Assembly: GCA_016714785.1 (NCBI GenBank)
Contig: JADKCC010000025.1
Coordinates: forward strand, 62,001 to 126,000
Direction: 5' to 3'
Origin: Saprospiraceae bacterium
GTDB taxonomy: Bacteria > Bacteroidota > Bacteroidia > Chitinophagales > Saprospiraceae
DNA length: 64,000 nt
Shown in pieces: positions 30,239 through 40,310 of the stretch. The translations under genes were made by a program, and so were the position numbers. The number at the start of each line of letters is the position of its first letter. The first letter of the stretch is position 1. The notes below the pieces were generated by a model, which saw nothing but the letters and a program-made list of their open reading frames with translations, did no database searches and had not been told where the DNA came from.

Positions 30239-30675
30239 CTAACCTCTCATTTTGTCCAGTAAATCGCTAAGAAACTGATATTTTCATCTGAAAGACACTT
30301 AATTTTGATCCTTTTTTGTACTTCTGGATATAATATCACGGCTTTCAGTCCATTGATAGTAATGTACTATTCATCTCGGCGTTTATTTTCAGGCAAACAT
30401 TGCGATTTACCCAACCTTAAAACGACTAATTTGTCAATAAGTCTTGTTAAGTCTCTTCCTTTGTCCAACATTACTTTGATATATCCCGGAGAAACTGGTT
30501 GAGATGTTTACCATTTAGGATGCGCAATATATTGAAATGTTGACCTTGGATATGGTGTTTATTAAATATAGCAAGATGTGTATCTCTAAAAAAATTGGAA
30601 GTGAAAACAAATTTATCATTGCTTTTGATACTTATCTACAAACTTCGACTGTTTTATGACTTTATCTATTTCCAC
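30239..30675 (-). pseudogene. MarR-family transcriptional regulator (frames broken)
   Basis: Minus strand, about 145 residues in pieces: VEIDKVIKQSKFVDKYQKA, then QGQHFNILRILNGKH, and the winged-helix signature VMLDKGRDLTRLIDKLVV followed by ITINGLKA and CLSDENISFLAIYW...DKMRG. The DxxxLTRLIDxLV element is typical of MarR recognition helices. The start is placed at a GTG at 30675 and is uncertain. It lies convergent to porT. The ligand is unknown. Confidence 0.7.
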
Positions 30676-30696
30676 AACTAATCACATTATCTAAAA

Positions 30697-30731
30697 AATA
30701 AAGACTCAGTAAAGGCTACAGAGTCTTTATT
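30697..30731 (-). terminator. Rho-independent terminator of the btuB/btuG transcript
   Basis: The 11-bp perfect stem AATAAAGACTC/GAGTCTTTATT has a 13-nt loop and, on the minus strand, a T-run. It lies 43 bp after the BtuG-like stop. Confidence 0.85.
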
Positions 30732-30773
30732 ATAACGGATTAAATAAGCGTTTGTTGCAACAGATATTGCTAT

Positions 30774-31645
30774 TCATTGAAATAAAAATCTACGTATAAT
30801 TCCAGCTGAAAGTTCTAACCTTGAAGTTAAATCTTCCTTATGATTATAACAATTCCTGTTTTTGAAAATCCAAGGCATCACTCAGAAATAATTCGTTGGT
30901 ACTTTTATTAAACAATGGAGTAAAAATTTCCATCTGCAAAGCTTTTTTCTACACCTTCAATATTGCGTTGCATTGCTTTGCCATCTACAAGATAGTATAA
31001 TTTTTCACCGTTTTTATTGATAAAACCTTAGCACCATTTGGGAGTGTGTAGGTTTTGCACAGATTATCCATTTTGGATTTTATGAGGAACCAGATGTATT
31101 TAATGAAGGATTGGTCCAAACATTAAATCCACTGCATAAGACCCAAATATCTCCGTTTTTGTCTCCTACAATATCGTTTGGATTATCTCCTACCGTGATT
31201 AGAGTTAATAAATGTATTAGACTTTGTATCAAAACCAATACAGATCTTGGGAATATGTCGAATGGATTCGAAGAAACCGTAATGTAAATTAAATCATTTT
31301 TTAGCTTAAACTCTTTTCGGCAAGGCCTTTGATAGGGATTGTCGAAAGCACTTTCAAATTTACTAATCTATTTGAATGATGTCTCCATTTGAAAATCTTT
31401 TGGACCAAGAAGTTAAGTAAAGCTTATTGCCTGAAGTGCAAAATATCGGGGCAATGGAATGTTCGGAATGTCACTGACATTTTTTGAAATCTTTGTACTG
31501 ACTATTTGTATTTTATCAGCATTATTGACAGCTATGAAGTATTTATCCATTTTATCATAGATTGTGTTATATTACCAAGTGAATTGCCATTATTTTCTTT
31601 GCCAAAGATATCTTGAGTAACTTTTGTACCATCAAATGACTAATC
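30774..31645 (-). pseudogene. BtuG/YncE-like surface propeller protein (5' end missing, frames broken)
   Basis: Minus strand. Pieces read DGTKVTQDIFGKENNGNSLG, YFIAVNNADKIQIVSTKISK, ITVGDNPNDIVGDKNGDIWV, LCSGFNVWTNPSLNTSGSS, NGEKLYYLVDGKAMQRN and STNELFLSDALDFQKQ. They match the DUF5074/YncE-type beta-propeller that pairs with BtuB in Bacteroidota; BtuG is the surface cobalamin-binding lipoprotein of that system. The signal peptide and first blade are absent: homology begins directly after truncated btuB. It is most likely part of the B12-riboswitch transcript. Confidence 0.7.
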
Positions 31646-33252
31646 GTGCCTGTCCTGATCCATGTATATCAGTTGTTTTCCTATCAATGTTGGATCGAAA
31701 TAATGTTCCAATGATGTTGTTTTATTAAAGGCATATAAAAAGGTAGGTTTCCAATGAATGGTTTTCCAAACAAAGGATGTTTCAGCTTTTATTTCCATAC
31801 CACGACTAAATACTTTTTTCTTGATTTGTTGGTTTCCAAATGCCAGAGGCCTGATGCACCCATTGAATCCAATCATCTACGATCTGACCATAAGATGCAA
31901 GATTAAGGTACCACTTATTCAATGAAACTTTGGTTTTTAACTCAGCTTGAATTGATTTTTCAGTTTTTAACAATGAATTACCACCTAATGGCCAATATAA
32001 GTCATTGAATCCAGGTAAATTGTAATTTTTAGAGAAAATCAAACCTATATTTTTATAAATACTTTGTATGGTCAAAGATATGGGCATCCATTGTCTATCC
32101 ACTACGTCTTGTCGCAAAGACATGTCAGAAATAATTTTATTTGTCCAGTTTAATTTTTTAGCCATACTCAGTTGAGTTGTAGATCTACTTTTTGATTTAA
32201 TATAAAAATTTGGTGATGCAACGTCACTCCTATGTGTCAAGGTCAGTAAATAAGATTTATTTTTGATTTCTGACCATTCTATTGGAGCTATAAATACATT
32301 TACTTTAGCTCTGAATCTATGCCTGTTGTCTTAAAATTCAACTTTTCTTGGAGGTAACCTATAGATGATTTTAACCTGTGTTTTTTGCCAAAAAGTTGAT
32401 GAGAAATCTGAGTTCGTAAATTTTTATCTTCTTGACTTTGGTGAGTTAGTGCGGAAGTGACACTCACTGGAATAAGTCGATTCGAAGACGCCACCATACA
32501 TTAAAGCTCGTAATGGATGTTGGTTTATGGAAATAGTCAAGGTTGAATACCAAATTGATTTATTAAAATCTGAAGCGTTTCTAGTTTCAGTTTTCTGATT
32601 GTAAACATAAGAAAATATAGTTTGATCTTTCCTATTTCCAATCCTACATTTGATGACCATTTATTGTGTTGTTGTCCACTTTAAGCCCAACAGTATAATT
32701 TTGAAGGTAGAAAGTTGATTGTAGGTTTTTAAACTACTCGGCTTGTAAATACTACCGTTTTGAATACCCTGAGCGCCTGCAAAACCATTATTGCCCTGAA
32801 GAGTAGGACTTCCGACGGTATAAAAATCACTTCATCCATCAATCCTATGGGAATCAAACCTAAGTCGTAACTGCCATTAACGATACTTTGTGATTGACAC
32901 CATGCCACAATACTGGTAAATGCCTATTGTCCCAAACCTCGATGGAGAAATGTCATTAAACCTCCAAGGTGTTCTTCTGAGTTGAAGCCGTCCGCTTGTA
33001 ATTTTTGTAAAAAGTCCCGGGTTGTTATCGAAAAGTATCGTTGTTTTTTGTAATCAGGATTTTGAAGTTGATAGATAAAAAAGGTTTAGTATCTGAGATC
33101 ACAATAGAATCTATTGTTGTTTCTTGGCCATTAATTAAAGATGCACATAACAATATTTTAAAAATGATAAAACTAACTTGAAGTGATTGTCCACAAAACT
33201 TATTTTTGCTCGGGACAAAAAGGACTTCAAATGCTGGGATGAACACGTACAA
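31646..33252 (-). pseudogene. btuB: TonB-dependent cobalamin receptor BtuB-like (frames broken, C-terminus missing)
   Basis: An outer-membrane importer for vitamin B12. It shows a signal region (SFIIFKILLCASLINGQ), a TonB-box-like start (TTIDSIVISDTKPFLS), plug fragments, and late barrel strands NYNLPGFNDLYWPLGGNSLL, KTEKSIQAELKTKVSLNKWY and IVDDWIQWVHQASGIWKP. The frame stops soon after DPTLIGKQLIY, where related receptors normally continue for over 100 residues. The start codon is not certain: 33252 is the first ATG in the signal-peptide frame. The assignment to B12 rests on the riboswitch and on similarity. Confidence 0.8.
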
Positions 33253-33332
33253 ACTATTTATAATGCTGTTTGTTTCTCTAGAATTAATGCCCGACTTTTC
33301 GCCCGAAAGTCACAATACAAATATGATGATTC

Positions 33333-33499
33333 AGGCAGGTCTTCTGACCTGTTTTCGGTGATTGAGCCTTCCCATCCTGGAGACGTGGCATTATTTGATC
33401 ACTATTGAATGAAACTTACAGTTACGAGAGAAAGCCTGACTTGCACCGATTCCTTTTAAGGATTTTCTATAGAAAAAATCCACCATAACCGATGCAAAG
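33333..33499 (-). ncRNA. Cobalamin riboswitch
   Basis: On the minus strand the conserved elements appear in order. They are GGAATCGGTGCAAGTC (B12 box region), CTCGTAACTGTAAG (core GCAACTGTAA-like), ATGCCACGTCTCCAGGATGG followed by GAAGGC (J6-3 and P6), and finally GGTCAGAAGACCTGCC (L13/P13 region). It precedes the BtuB-like receptor by about 80 bp and should switch it off when cobalamin is bound. This is a strong motif match by eye. Confidence 0.93.
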
Positions 33500-34153
33500 A
33501 TGTGAGATATATTTGGAATACTATAATTTTAAATAAAATATGATTTGTGGCAACTTAAAATACCCTTTTAACAAGTGATATTAAAAAATATTTCTATGCC
33601 ATTTTTTCGGATTCGATCAAAAGTGTTTGCATTAACGCAGTTAATTCAAATCTACCCAATTTGCGCACGCCAATTTTTTTTGTTCATTAGGATGATAAGA
33701 AGATATTACAAAAGTCCTTTAGTTATTCCAGTCATTTAAATATATTTTCAAAACTTCTTACAGAATATAATTCATTTGAGTAATAGTATAGAATTACGTA
33801 TAAATATTTTAATATCAGTGTTGTGAATATGAAAGTGTTTGAGCATAACATTTTGTATGAAAAGAGTCCTATCCGATATATTTAAATGGGATATTTTTGT
33901 ATCATAATTAAAAATATTTACTCGACAAGTAATGAAAATATAGAATCACCAAGGATGACTCTTCATCTTTAGTAAGAATAATTGGCTTTAATGATTTTGA
34001 AAGGCGTCTGAAAAAAGTTTCAGTCGCCTTTTGAGTTTTAGAGCAAGAAAGTAAATTACTACAGCACGACATTTAAACTACCATCCTTTTTGTCTTTTAA
34101 AAATTAAGTCCCTATATTTGTCCGCAGTTTGATAAAAAAAATGTTTATAAAGC
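33500..34153. other. Gene-free interval upstream of the B12 locus
   Basis: About 650 bp divergent region with no supported gene. It holds the hairpin at 34000-34032 and AT-rich sequence where the btuB promoter should lie; no clear TAnnTTTG box could be fixed. Confidence 0.4.
34000..34032. terminator. Bidirectional hairpin, terminator-like
   Basis: AAAGGCG-T-CTGAAA / TTTCAG-T-CGCCTTT forms a 13-bp stem with one T-T mismatch and a 4-nt loop. The flanking A- and T-runs are short. Confidence 0.5.
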
Positions 34154-34490
34154 ATGGGAACGGATTTTGAATGGCTCAAAGTTAAACACATTGTAAAGGA
34201 TGCCATGAAAAAAGATGCATTACCTGATTTGCAGACCGTTTTATTTCTAATAGGTGCAAGAGTTAGAAGGATACCAAGACTAAATTTACTAAAGAAGAAA
34301 AACGCGATTTAATGGATGTTGCTGTTTGTACCCTTTTGGAAAGTGAAGGTTATTTTGAGTTTGAAGGTCGAGATCAAGATGGTTGGCCTCATTGGAAGGA
34401 AGTAAAATCATTTAGCCTAAAGGTGGTGTAGAGCAGGGAAGCTTTTTAGTGACTAGAGTGATTGATTATTTTAAAAATATAATGAAGTGA
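34154..34490 (+). pseudogene. Conserved hypothetical protein (frames broken)
   Basis: About 112 residues. It reads MGTDFEWLKVKHIVKDAMKK and DALPDLQTVLFLIG, then in other frames FTKEEKRDLMDVAVCTLLES, EGYFEFEGRDQDGWPHWKEV and LVTRVIDYFKNI. The pattern is of a short acidic cytosolic protein; I recall similar proteins of unknown function in Bacteroidota but cannot name a family. It lies 30 bp ahead of the first cyclophilin gene. Confidence 0.6.
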
Positions 34491-34520
34491 CATCTTTTTC
34501 ATTTAATTGAAATTAAAAAA

Positions 34521-35160
34521 ATGGTTAAAAATGAGAATAGCCTTTTATACTTACTTATAATTGTCCTTTTGTATCTTGAAAAGATCATATGACTATGCTA
34601 CAATCGAAACTGAATTTGTCAAAATGGAGATACATTTATTAAACCTTTGCGCCGCTGCATAAAGCAAATTTTAAAAGCTGGCTAATGAAGGTTTTACAAT
34701 GATCTGCTATTCCATAGAGTAATAGATGGATTTATGATACAAGGTGGTGATCCGCAATCTAAGGGTGTTGAAGCATCTGGCGCCATTAGGAAGTGGCGGC
34801 CGGGTTACACTATTCCAGCAGAGATAGGTACTCCGCATTTTGGGGATGCTTTCTGCGGCTAGGCAAGGCGATGCGGTAAATCCCAAGAAGGAATCTTCTG
34901 GATCACAATTTTATATAGTTCATGGCAAACCTGTTACAGATCACGAACTTGATGCCATGGAAAACAAAGGTTTTAAGTATTCACCAGCTCAAAGAGAAAA
35001 GTATAAAAAGTAGGTGGCACACCTATGTTAGATGGCGATTATACCTCTTTGGTGAAGTGGTAAGTGGCCAAGATGTGATAGACAAAATAGCTAAAAGTGG
35101 AAAAAAGACAGTAGAGACAGATCTTAAAGGATGTCAAAATGAAAGTATATTAAAAGATAA
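34521..35160 (+). pseudogene. Cyclophilin-type peptidyl-prolyl isomerase (frames broken)
   Basis: Proline isomerase of the cyclophilin fold. Pieces are ATIETEFVKMEIHLL, FMIQGGDPQSKGVEA (across a shift), GMLSAARQGDAVNPKKESSG, SGSQFYIVHGKPVTDHELDA, LDGDYTVFGEVVSGQDVIDK. The active-site pattern (FMIQGGDP and SQFYI) is intact apart from indels. A short hydrophobic N-terminus suggests export. The start (34521 or 34531) and the end are uncertain because of frame breaks. Confidence 0.75.
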
Positions 35161-35177
35161 ATACCATAAAATCATAG

Positions 35178-36056
35178 ATGAGATATTGTTATTTTGGCTT
35201 CTATTGCTCTTTTCGCTCTTGCCAATCGCCAAAAGTAATTTTTGATATTATCCAAAAGAGAAATCAGCTCCTGCCACGGTATCTTTTGATAATCAATCAA
35301 TAAAAGCATTGTCTTACTTTTGGGATTTTGGTGATGGCCATATTCGAAGAATTGAATCCTACACATAAGTACATACTTTCGGGAAAATATTTGGTTACAC
35401 TTAATGCCACCAATAATGGTAAAAGTGTATCATTAAAGAAGGAAATAATCATAGAGCCACCACATCATTGTATGGTAGAGATTCAAACTACCGAAGGAAA
35501 TATGACTGCTATATTATACGATGATACACCACTTCATAGAGATAATTTTTTAAAATTGGTGGAAGAAGGTTTTATAATGGGATACTTTTTCATAGGTAAT
35601 TAAGGGATTTATGGCTCAAACAGGAGATCCAGAATCAAAAACTGCCCATTCTGGAAAAGAATTAGGGAGTGAGGAGGCCCAGCTTATATAAGATTAAAGC
35701 CGAGATTAAGGATACTTTGGTACACGTAAAAGGCGCTTTAGCAGCTGCAAGAATGTCGGATCAAGTAAATCCTAAAAGGAATCTTCTGGATCACAATTTT
35801 ACATCGTCCAAGGAAAACCTGCAACAATTGAGCAATTAGAAAATTATGAATTGCAAAAAAAACAAAAATATTCAACAAAAGATAGAGAAACTTTGATTCA
35901 GCATGGCGGAGCGCCACAATTGGATATGGAATATACAGTATTTGGCCAAGTGATCAAAGGATTAGATATCATTGATGCCATAGCAGGGCAACCCACGGAC
36001 AAAGAGATAGGCCCCTTCAAGATGTTAAGATTGTAAGTATAAAAATTAATAAATAA
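35178..36056 (+). pseudogene. Lipoprotein with PKD domain and cyclophilin domain (frames broken)
   Basis: The N-terminus suggests a lipoprotein leader in shifted frames (ending in a CQSPKVIFD-like anchor). Next comes a PKD-type Ig domain (SAPATVSFDNQSIKALSYFW, DFGDGH, NPTHKYILSGKYLVTLNAT). A cyclophilin domain follows with CMVEIQTTEGNMTAILYDDT, GFMAQTGDPESKTAHSGKEL, NPKKESSGSQFYIVQG-like and MEYTVFGQVIKGLDIIDAIA. About 290 residues. Its similarity to the preceding gene suggests local duplication plus gain of the PKD module. Confidence 0.75.
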
Positions 36057-36073
36057 AAGTAAACGGATAAGTC

Positions 36074-36804
36074 ATGGAAATCCTGGTATAGATGTAGGCG
36101 GTACAGGTATCAAATCTAACGTGGTCAACCTATCTACTGGAGCGTTGGTTGCTGAAAAATTTAAAATCAAAACACCCGAACCGGCTAATCCTGCGGCCAT
36201 CATCGAATGCCTGAAGGCCTGTGTGGATAACTTTGGTTGGCAAGGAAAAAAAATTGGTATCGGTTTTCCATCGGTGATAAAAATGGGATTTCCTTGACAG
36301 CTAGTAATATCGATGCGGAATTTATTAATTATAATATTGATGCTGAATTCAGTGCTGCATTAGGATTGATGTTAAAGTGGTAAATGATGCAGATGCAGCA
36401 GGGATTGCTGAGATGACTGATGGTAAGGGAAAGATGTTCAAGGGTTGGTAATCTTCATTACACTAGGTACTGGGATAGGCTCTGCACTATTTTATAATGG
36501 TCAATTGTTGGGCAATACAGAATTTGGTCATTTGAAATATAAAAATCAGTTTTTGAAAAGTATGCATCGAATTATGCACGAGAATTTCATCATCTTAGTT
36601 GGAAAAAATGGCTAAAGAATTGGATGTATATTTGAATCATTTGAATTTAATACTGAGTCCAGACCTAATACTGATTGGCGGCGGTATAGCAAGCACTTCG
36701 ATTTATACAAACAGTACTTAAATGTCCCTGTAAAGGTAGATATAGCGTCTTTGCTAAACGATGCTGGGATAGTCGGTGCAGCTATGGCAGCAAATGAGCT
36801 TTAG
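36074..36804 (+). pseudogene. ppgK: Polyphosphate glucokinase, ROK family (frames broken)
   Basis: Phosphorylates glucose, typically with polyphosphate. It reads MEILGIDVGGTGIKSNVVN (one indel), LSTGALVAEKFKIKTPEPAN, KIGIGFPSVI, VVNDADAAGIAEM and VIFITLGTGIGSALFYNGQL. It ends GHLKYKNQ...LSPDLILIGGGIAS. The DVGGTGIKS phosphate loop and FITLGTGIGSALF motif are typical of PpgK. About 240 residues, normal for the family. Polyphosphate rather than ATP use is inferred from family resemblance. Confidence 0.75.
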
Positions 36805-36908
36805 GTATATGTTTTACTATTCCTAAGTGGCCTTGTTAACTCATTCTTATAGGTAATTGCACAATTATGAAATTAGATGTAAAGGTTACGAATTACAATC
36901 TAAATTCT

Positions 36909-38058
36909 CTAATCTACTAACATCTTTTCTACATCTAACACTTGTTGTTTCATATTGGAAGGTAGGTCTCTATATTCATATTGTTGATTACGAAGTTAGG
37001 GTACTGAAGCCTGCATCACTTGATAGCTTTCTGGATGCCATCAGAGGTGAATCTAAAAGCTGCCCCGGCCGCCGACACTACATTTTCTTCTATCATGATA
37101 CTTCCGAAATCATTTGCTCCGGCATGGAGAGCATAACTGAGCAGTTGCCTTACCTACCGTCAACCAAGAAGCCTGAATATTGACTATATTGGGCAACATA
37201 ATACGACTCATAGCTATCATACGTACGTATTCGTCTCCAGTACATTGATTGCAGAGCGCGTTTGATTTTTTAAGATGGTATCTTCATCCATAAAAGGCCA
37301 TGGGATGAAAGCTAAAATCCTTTTGCATTAGTTGGTTTTTCACTTTGTACTTGACGTAGGGCAACAAAATGCTCCATGCGTTCCATATTAGTCTCAATAT
37401 GACCAAACATCATGGTTGCCGATGTAGTAATGTCCAATTGGTGTGCTGCTCGCATTACATCTAGCCATTCTTGACCACCACATTTGCCTTTAGATATGAG
37501 TCTTCGTACCCGATCATCCAAAATCTCAGCACCAGCACCGGCAGTGAGTCCAACCCAGCATCTTTTGAGTGCTTGGAGCACTTCGATATGTGTTGACTGC
37601 TCCAGTTTGGTGATGTATGCTATCTCTGGAGGCCCTAACGCATGTAATTTAAGATTTGGATAAAGGTTTTTGAGTTCTTTAAATAATTCAACATAATAAT
37701 TTAAACCTAAATCAGGATGGTGGCCACCTTGCAACAATAATTGCTCACCACCTAACGCAAAAGTCTCGTCTATTTTTTGTTTATATTCTTCGATTGTAGT
37801 TACATAAGACTCATCATGTCCAGGTCGTCTATAAAAATTGCAAAATTTACAATTGGCTATACAAACATTGGTCGTATTAGAATTGCGGTCAATGATCCAT
37901 GTTACTTTTTGATGTGGTACATGAAGCTTTTTGATAGCATTGCCCACATACATCAATTGAGTTGTAGGCGCATTTTCAAATAAAAATAAACCTTCTTCAG
38001 CGCTTAAAAATTCAAGCCGCAATGCTTTTTGTAATAAAGCTGATATATTATAATTCAT
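36909..38058 (-). CDS. mqnC: Cyclic dehypoxanthinyl futalosine synthase; 3' part with frameshifts
   Basis: A radical-SAM enzyme of the futalosine menaquinone pathway. From ATG 38058 the first 248 residues are intact: the cluster motif CIANCKFCNFYR near residue 62, GGEQLLLQGGHHPDLGLNYY, GLTAGAGAEILDDRVRRLIS and TTSATMMFGHIETNMERM. The frame breaks at about 37312, and the rest (AFIPWPFMDEDTILKN, YVRMIAMSRIMLPNIVNIQA, SWLTVGKATAQLC, RNQQYEYRDLPSNM) is spread over frames to the stop at 36909. The break marks the edge of the indel-rich patch. Total about 380 residues, normal length. Confidence 0.88.
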
Positions 38059-38127
38059 ACTCTTTATCTCTACCTTTGGAAACAACAAAGGTAAAAGATA
38101 GTTTGATGAATTGATGAGTAATAATAA

Positions 38128-38939
38128 TTATTTTAATAGGTTCAGTCCATTATGATTGAACTCATAATAATTATTGGCTTGGTAAAGGACAAATTTCAAT
38201 CCAGTCTTTTGTATTTCAAAAGGTAGTTCTACGGGTTTACATTCTTTGGTGGCTATGGTATAGGTTTTTAAACCAGATGGTGTGAAATAGATTACTTGGT
38301 TACCATCAAACTGTACTGATAGTATGTCTGATTCTTTAAAATGGAATAGATACTGTCCAAAATTGTCAAAGAAATAAAACCTTTAGATTTATCCATAAGG
38401 ATTACCACATTTGATTTTTCTTTGATAATACTAATATTGACATCAGACATACCAAAGTCATTCACATTGGAAGACTCTAAAATCACTTGACCGTTTTCAT
38501 TGATTTTCAATAGTTTAAATTGTGAAGGGTCGTAAATCCAAAGTTGTCCGTCATTGCTCATACCACAGGCCGATATATCCACAAATTTATCAGATAGATT
38601 GACTTCATTGATGATCGTAAGTGTATTGTCAAAAATTTTTACTTGGTTAAAATCATCATAAAATGCTATGATATTTAATGGGTTAGTTACATCAATAGTC
38701 GAAATTAATCCACTTTTGGTATTTGCGTATCGATATTGTTCCTTTAGATCTGGCTTATAGTTTATGAATTTATTTTTGTCGTCCACAATGTATATTCTTC
38801 CTAAATTGTCCACATCACCAATTCGTACTTTTACCACTAGATCGAATGACTTTTTAATATCGGAAGGTGATTTTATATCTTGAGCTGTTGTACAATTGGT
38901 CAAAAGTGATATGAACAAACCGAATAATATGGACTTCAT
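38128..38939 (-). CDS. Beta-propeller lipoprotein; one frameshift near 38380
   Basis: From ATG 38939 a lipoprotein signal (MKSILFGLFISLLTNC) is followed by propeller-like repeats (LVVKVRIGDVDNLGRIYIVD, ISACGMSNDGQLWIYDPSQF). After VVILMDKSKGF the frame is lost, apparently one T short in a T-run near 38380. It resumes as YFFDNFGQYLFHFKESDILS and continues to NNYYEFNHNGLNLLK. The full product is about 270 residues, likely a periplasmic or surface propeller of unknown ligand. It is 37 bp after lpxH. Confidence 0.7.
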
Positions 38940-38976
38940 ATTCGAGACAAAAATAGCTATATGCGGGAAAGTAAGA

Positions 38977-39747
38977 TTAGTTGCCATAGATTTTTGTCAT
39001 TTTAGAGTCGTAAAATTTTAATTCAAAAGTAGTTCCGTCCCAGACTCCGTAAGAAGCAGCGTACATCCACTCACCTAGATTAATATATTTACTCGTGCCG
39101 TTAGAAAGTGTATAGTCTATAGGTAGGTGCCTGTGACCGAAGATATAATAATCTATATTTTGTTTCTTTTGATTTGATTCTGCAAATTGGACTAACCACT
39201 CTTTGTCAGGATTGGAAAATGGCTCTTCATCTCCCGTGTATTGCCTACTTTTGACACTAAAAAACTTCATAAGTGAGAGCCCCATATCAGGATGTAACCA
39301 ACCGAACATCCATTGACAAATCTTGTTATTAAATATAGATTTGATGAATTTGTAGCCGTGATCTCCTGGGCCTAAGCCATCTCCATGACCGATGAAAAAT
39401 TTTGAATTTCCAATGATCTTAATGATTGGTGATCGATATATAGGTATGCCAAAGGCTTCTTCAAAATATCGAAACATCCACATATCATGGTTGCCTGTAA
39501 AAAAGTAAACTGGAATGCCTGCATCTCTAAGCTCAGCCAACTTTCCGAAAAGCCTAAAAAAACCTTTAGGAACTACTTTTTTGTATTCATACCAATGGTC
39601 AAATACATCGCCAACTAAATACAACTCACCCATGTCTGATTGGCATTCATCAAGCCATCTGACTATTTTTTTTTCTCGCTCTAGCGAAGTTTCTAAAGCA
39701 TCTACACCTAGATGAAAATCTGAAGCAAAGTATATTTTTTTTGACAT
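38977..39747 (-). CDS. lpxH: UDP-2,3-diacylglucosamine diphosphatase, LpxH type
   Basis: Hydrolyses UDP-diacylglucosamine to lipid X in lipid A synthesis, at the inner membrane surface. The 256 residues show the calcineurin-like metal motifs in order: FASDFHLG, LVGDVFDHW, FFTGNHDMW, FIGHGDGLGPGDHG and IFGHRHLP. The length fits LpxH. The gene lies 9 bp after haaO on the same strand, an unusual functional neighbour. Confidence 0.92.
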   Translation of the reverse strand: MSKKIYFASDFHLGVDALETSLEREKKIVRWLDECQSDMGELYLVGDVFDHWYEYKKVVPKGFFRLFGKLAELRDAGIPVYFFTGNHDMWMFRYFEEAFGIPIYRSPIIKIIGNSKFFIGHGDGLGPGDHGYKFIKSIFNNKICQWMFGWLHPDMGLSLMKFFSVKSRQYTGDEEPFSNPDKEWLVQFAESNQKKQNIDYYIFGHRHLPIDYTLSNGTSKYINLGEWMYAASYGVWDGTTFELKFYDSKMTKIYGN

Positions 39748-39756
39748 TAGCGCTTA

Positions 39757-40287
39757 TTATTCCACAAACCGAACGTCAGCTTCCATCATTGTGCCGCAAG
39801 TAGGGCATTTTCTCAATTCATCAGACCCATAGAAATGTCGGAATCTTGGCAAAAAGTCCTTTTCGATATTTTCTAAATGGAAATAAGATTCGTGCAATTT
39901 ACTGTTGCATTTGTCACAAAACCATAAAAGACCATCTCGCTCTTGGCCAGTTCTTTTTAATTCAATAACTAAACCAATAGAACCTTCTGATCGCATGGGT
40001 GAGTGAGGGATTCTGGCTGGTAAGAGAAACATTTCGCCCTCCTTTATAGGTATATCTACAGCTTGACCATCTTCCTGTATGCGAACATTGATATCTCCTT
40101 CTAGCTGGTAGAAGAGTTCTTCAGTTTCATTATAATGATAATCCTTGCGCGCATTGGGTCCCGCTACTATCATGACAATATAATCGCCTGCATCTTTATA
40201 AAGGTTACGATTTCCAACTGGAGGTTTGAGTTCGTGGCGATTTTCGTCTATCCATTTCTGGAGGTTAAATGGTCTTGGTACAGCCAT
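39757..40287 (-). CDS. haaO: 3-hydroxyanthranilate 3,4-dioxygenase
   Basis: Opens the ring of 3-hydroxyanthranilate in the kynurenine pathway toward quinolinate and NAD. The 176-residue cupin has KDYHYNETEELFYQLEGDIN (Fe-binding His and Glu) and LLPARIPHSPMRSEGSIGLV. The C-terminal rubredoxin-like Cys4 site WFCDKCNSKL...RKCPTCGTMM is typical of bacterial enzymes. It shares its transcript with kmo, with an Rpn-type gene between. Confidence 0.95.
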   Translation of the reverse strand: MAVPRPFNLQKWIDENRHELKPPVGNRNLYKDAGDYIVMIVAGPNARKDYHYNETEELFYQLEGDINVRIQEDGQAVDIPIKEGEMFLLPARIPHSPMRSEGSIGLVIELKRTGQERDGLLWFCDKCNSKLHESYFHLENIEKDFLPRFRHFYGSDELRKCPTCGTMMEADVRFVE

Positions 40288-40310
40288 ATTTTGATAAATT
40301 AAATAAACAA

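Noticed and set aside
24989..36804. True pseudogene island
   Set aside because: Essential and accessory genes are damaged alike by small indels without large deletions or stops by substitution, and the edges fall within genes; sequence error explains this better.
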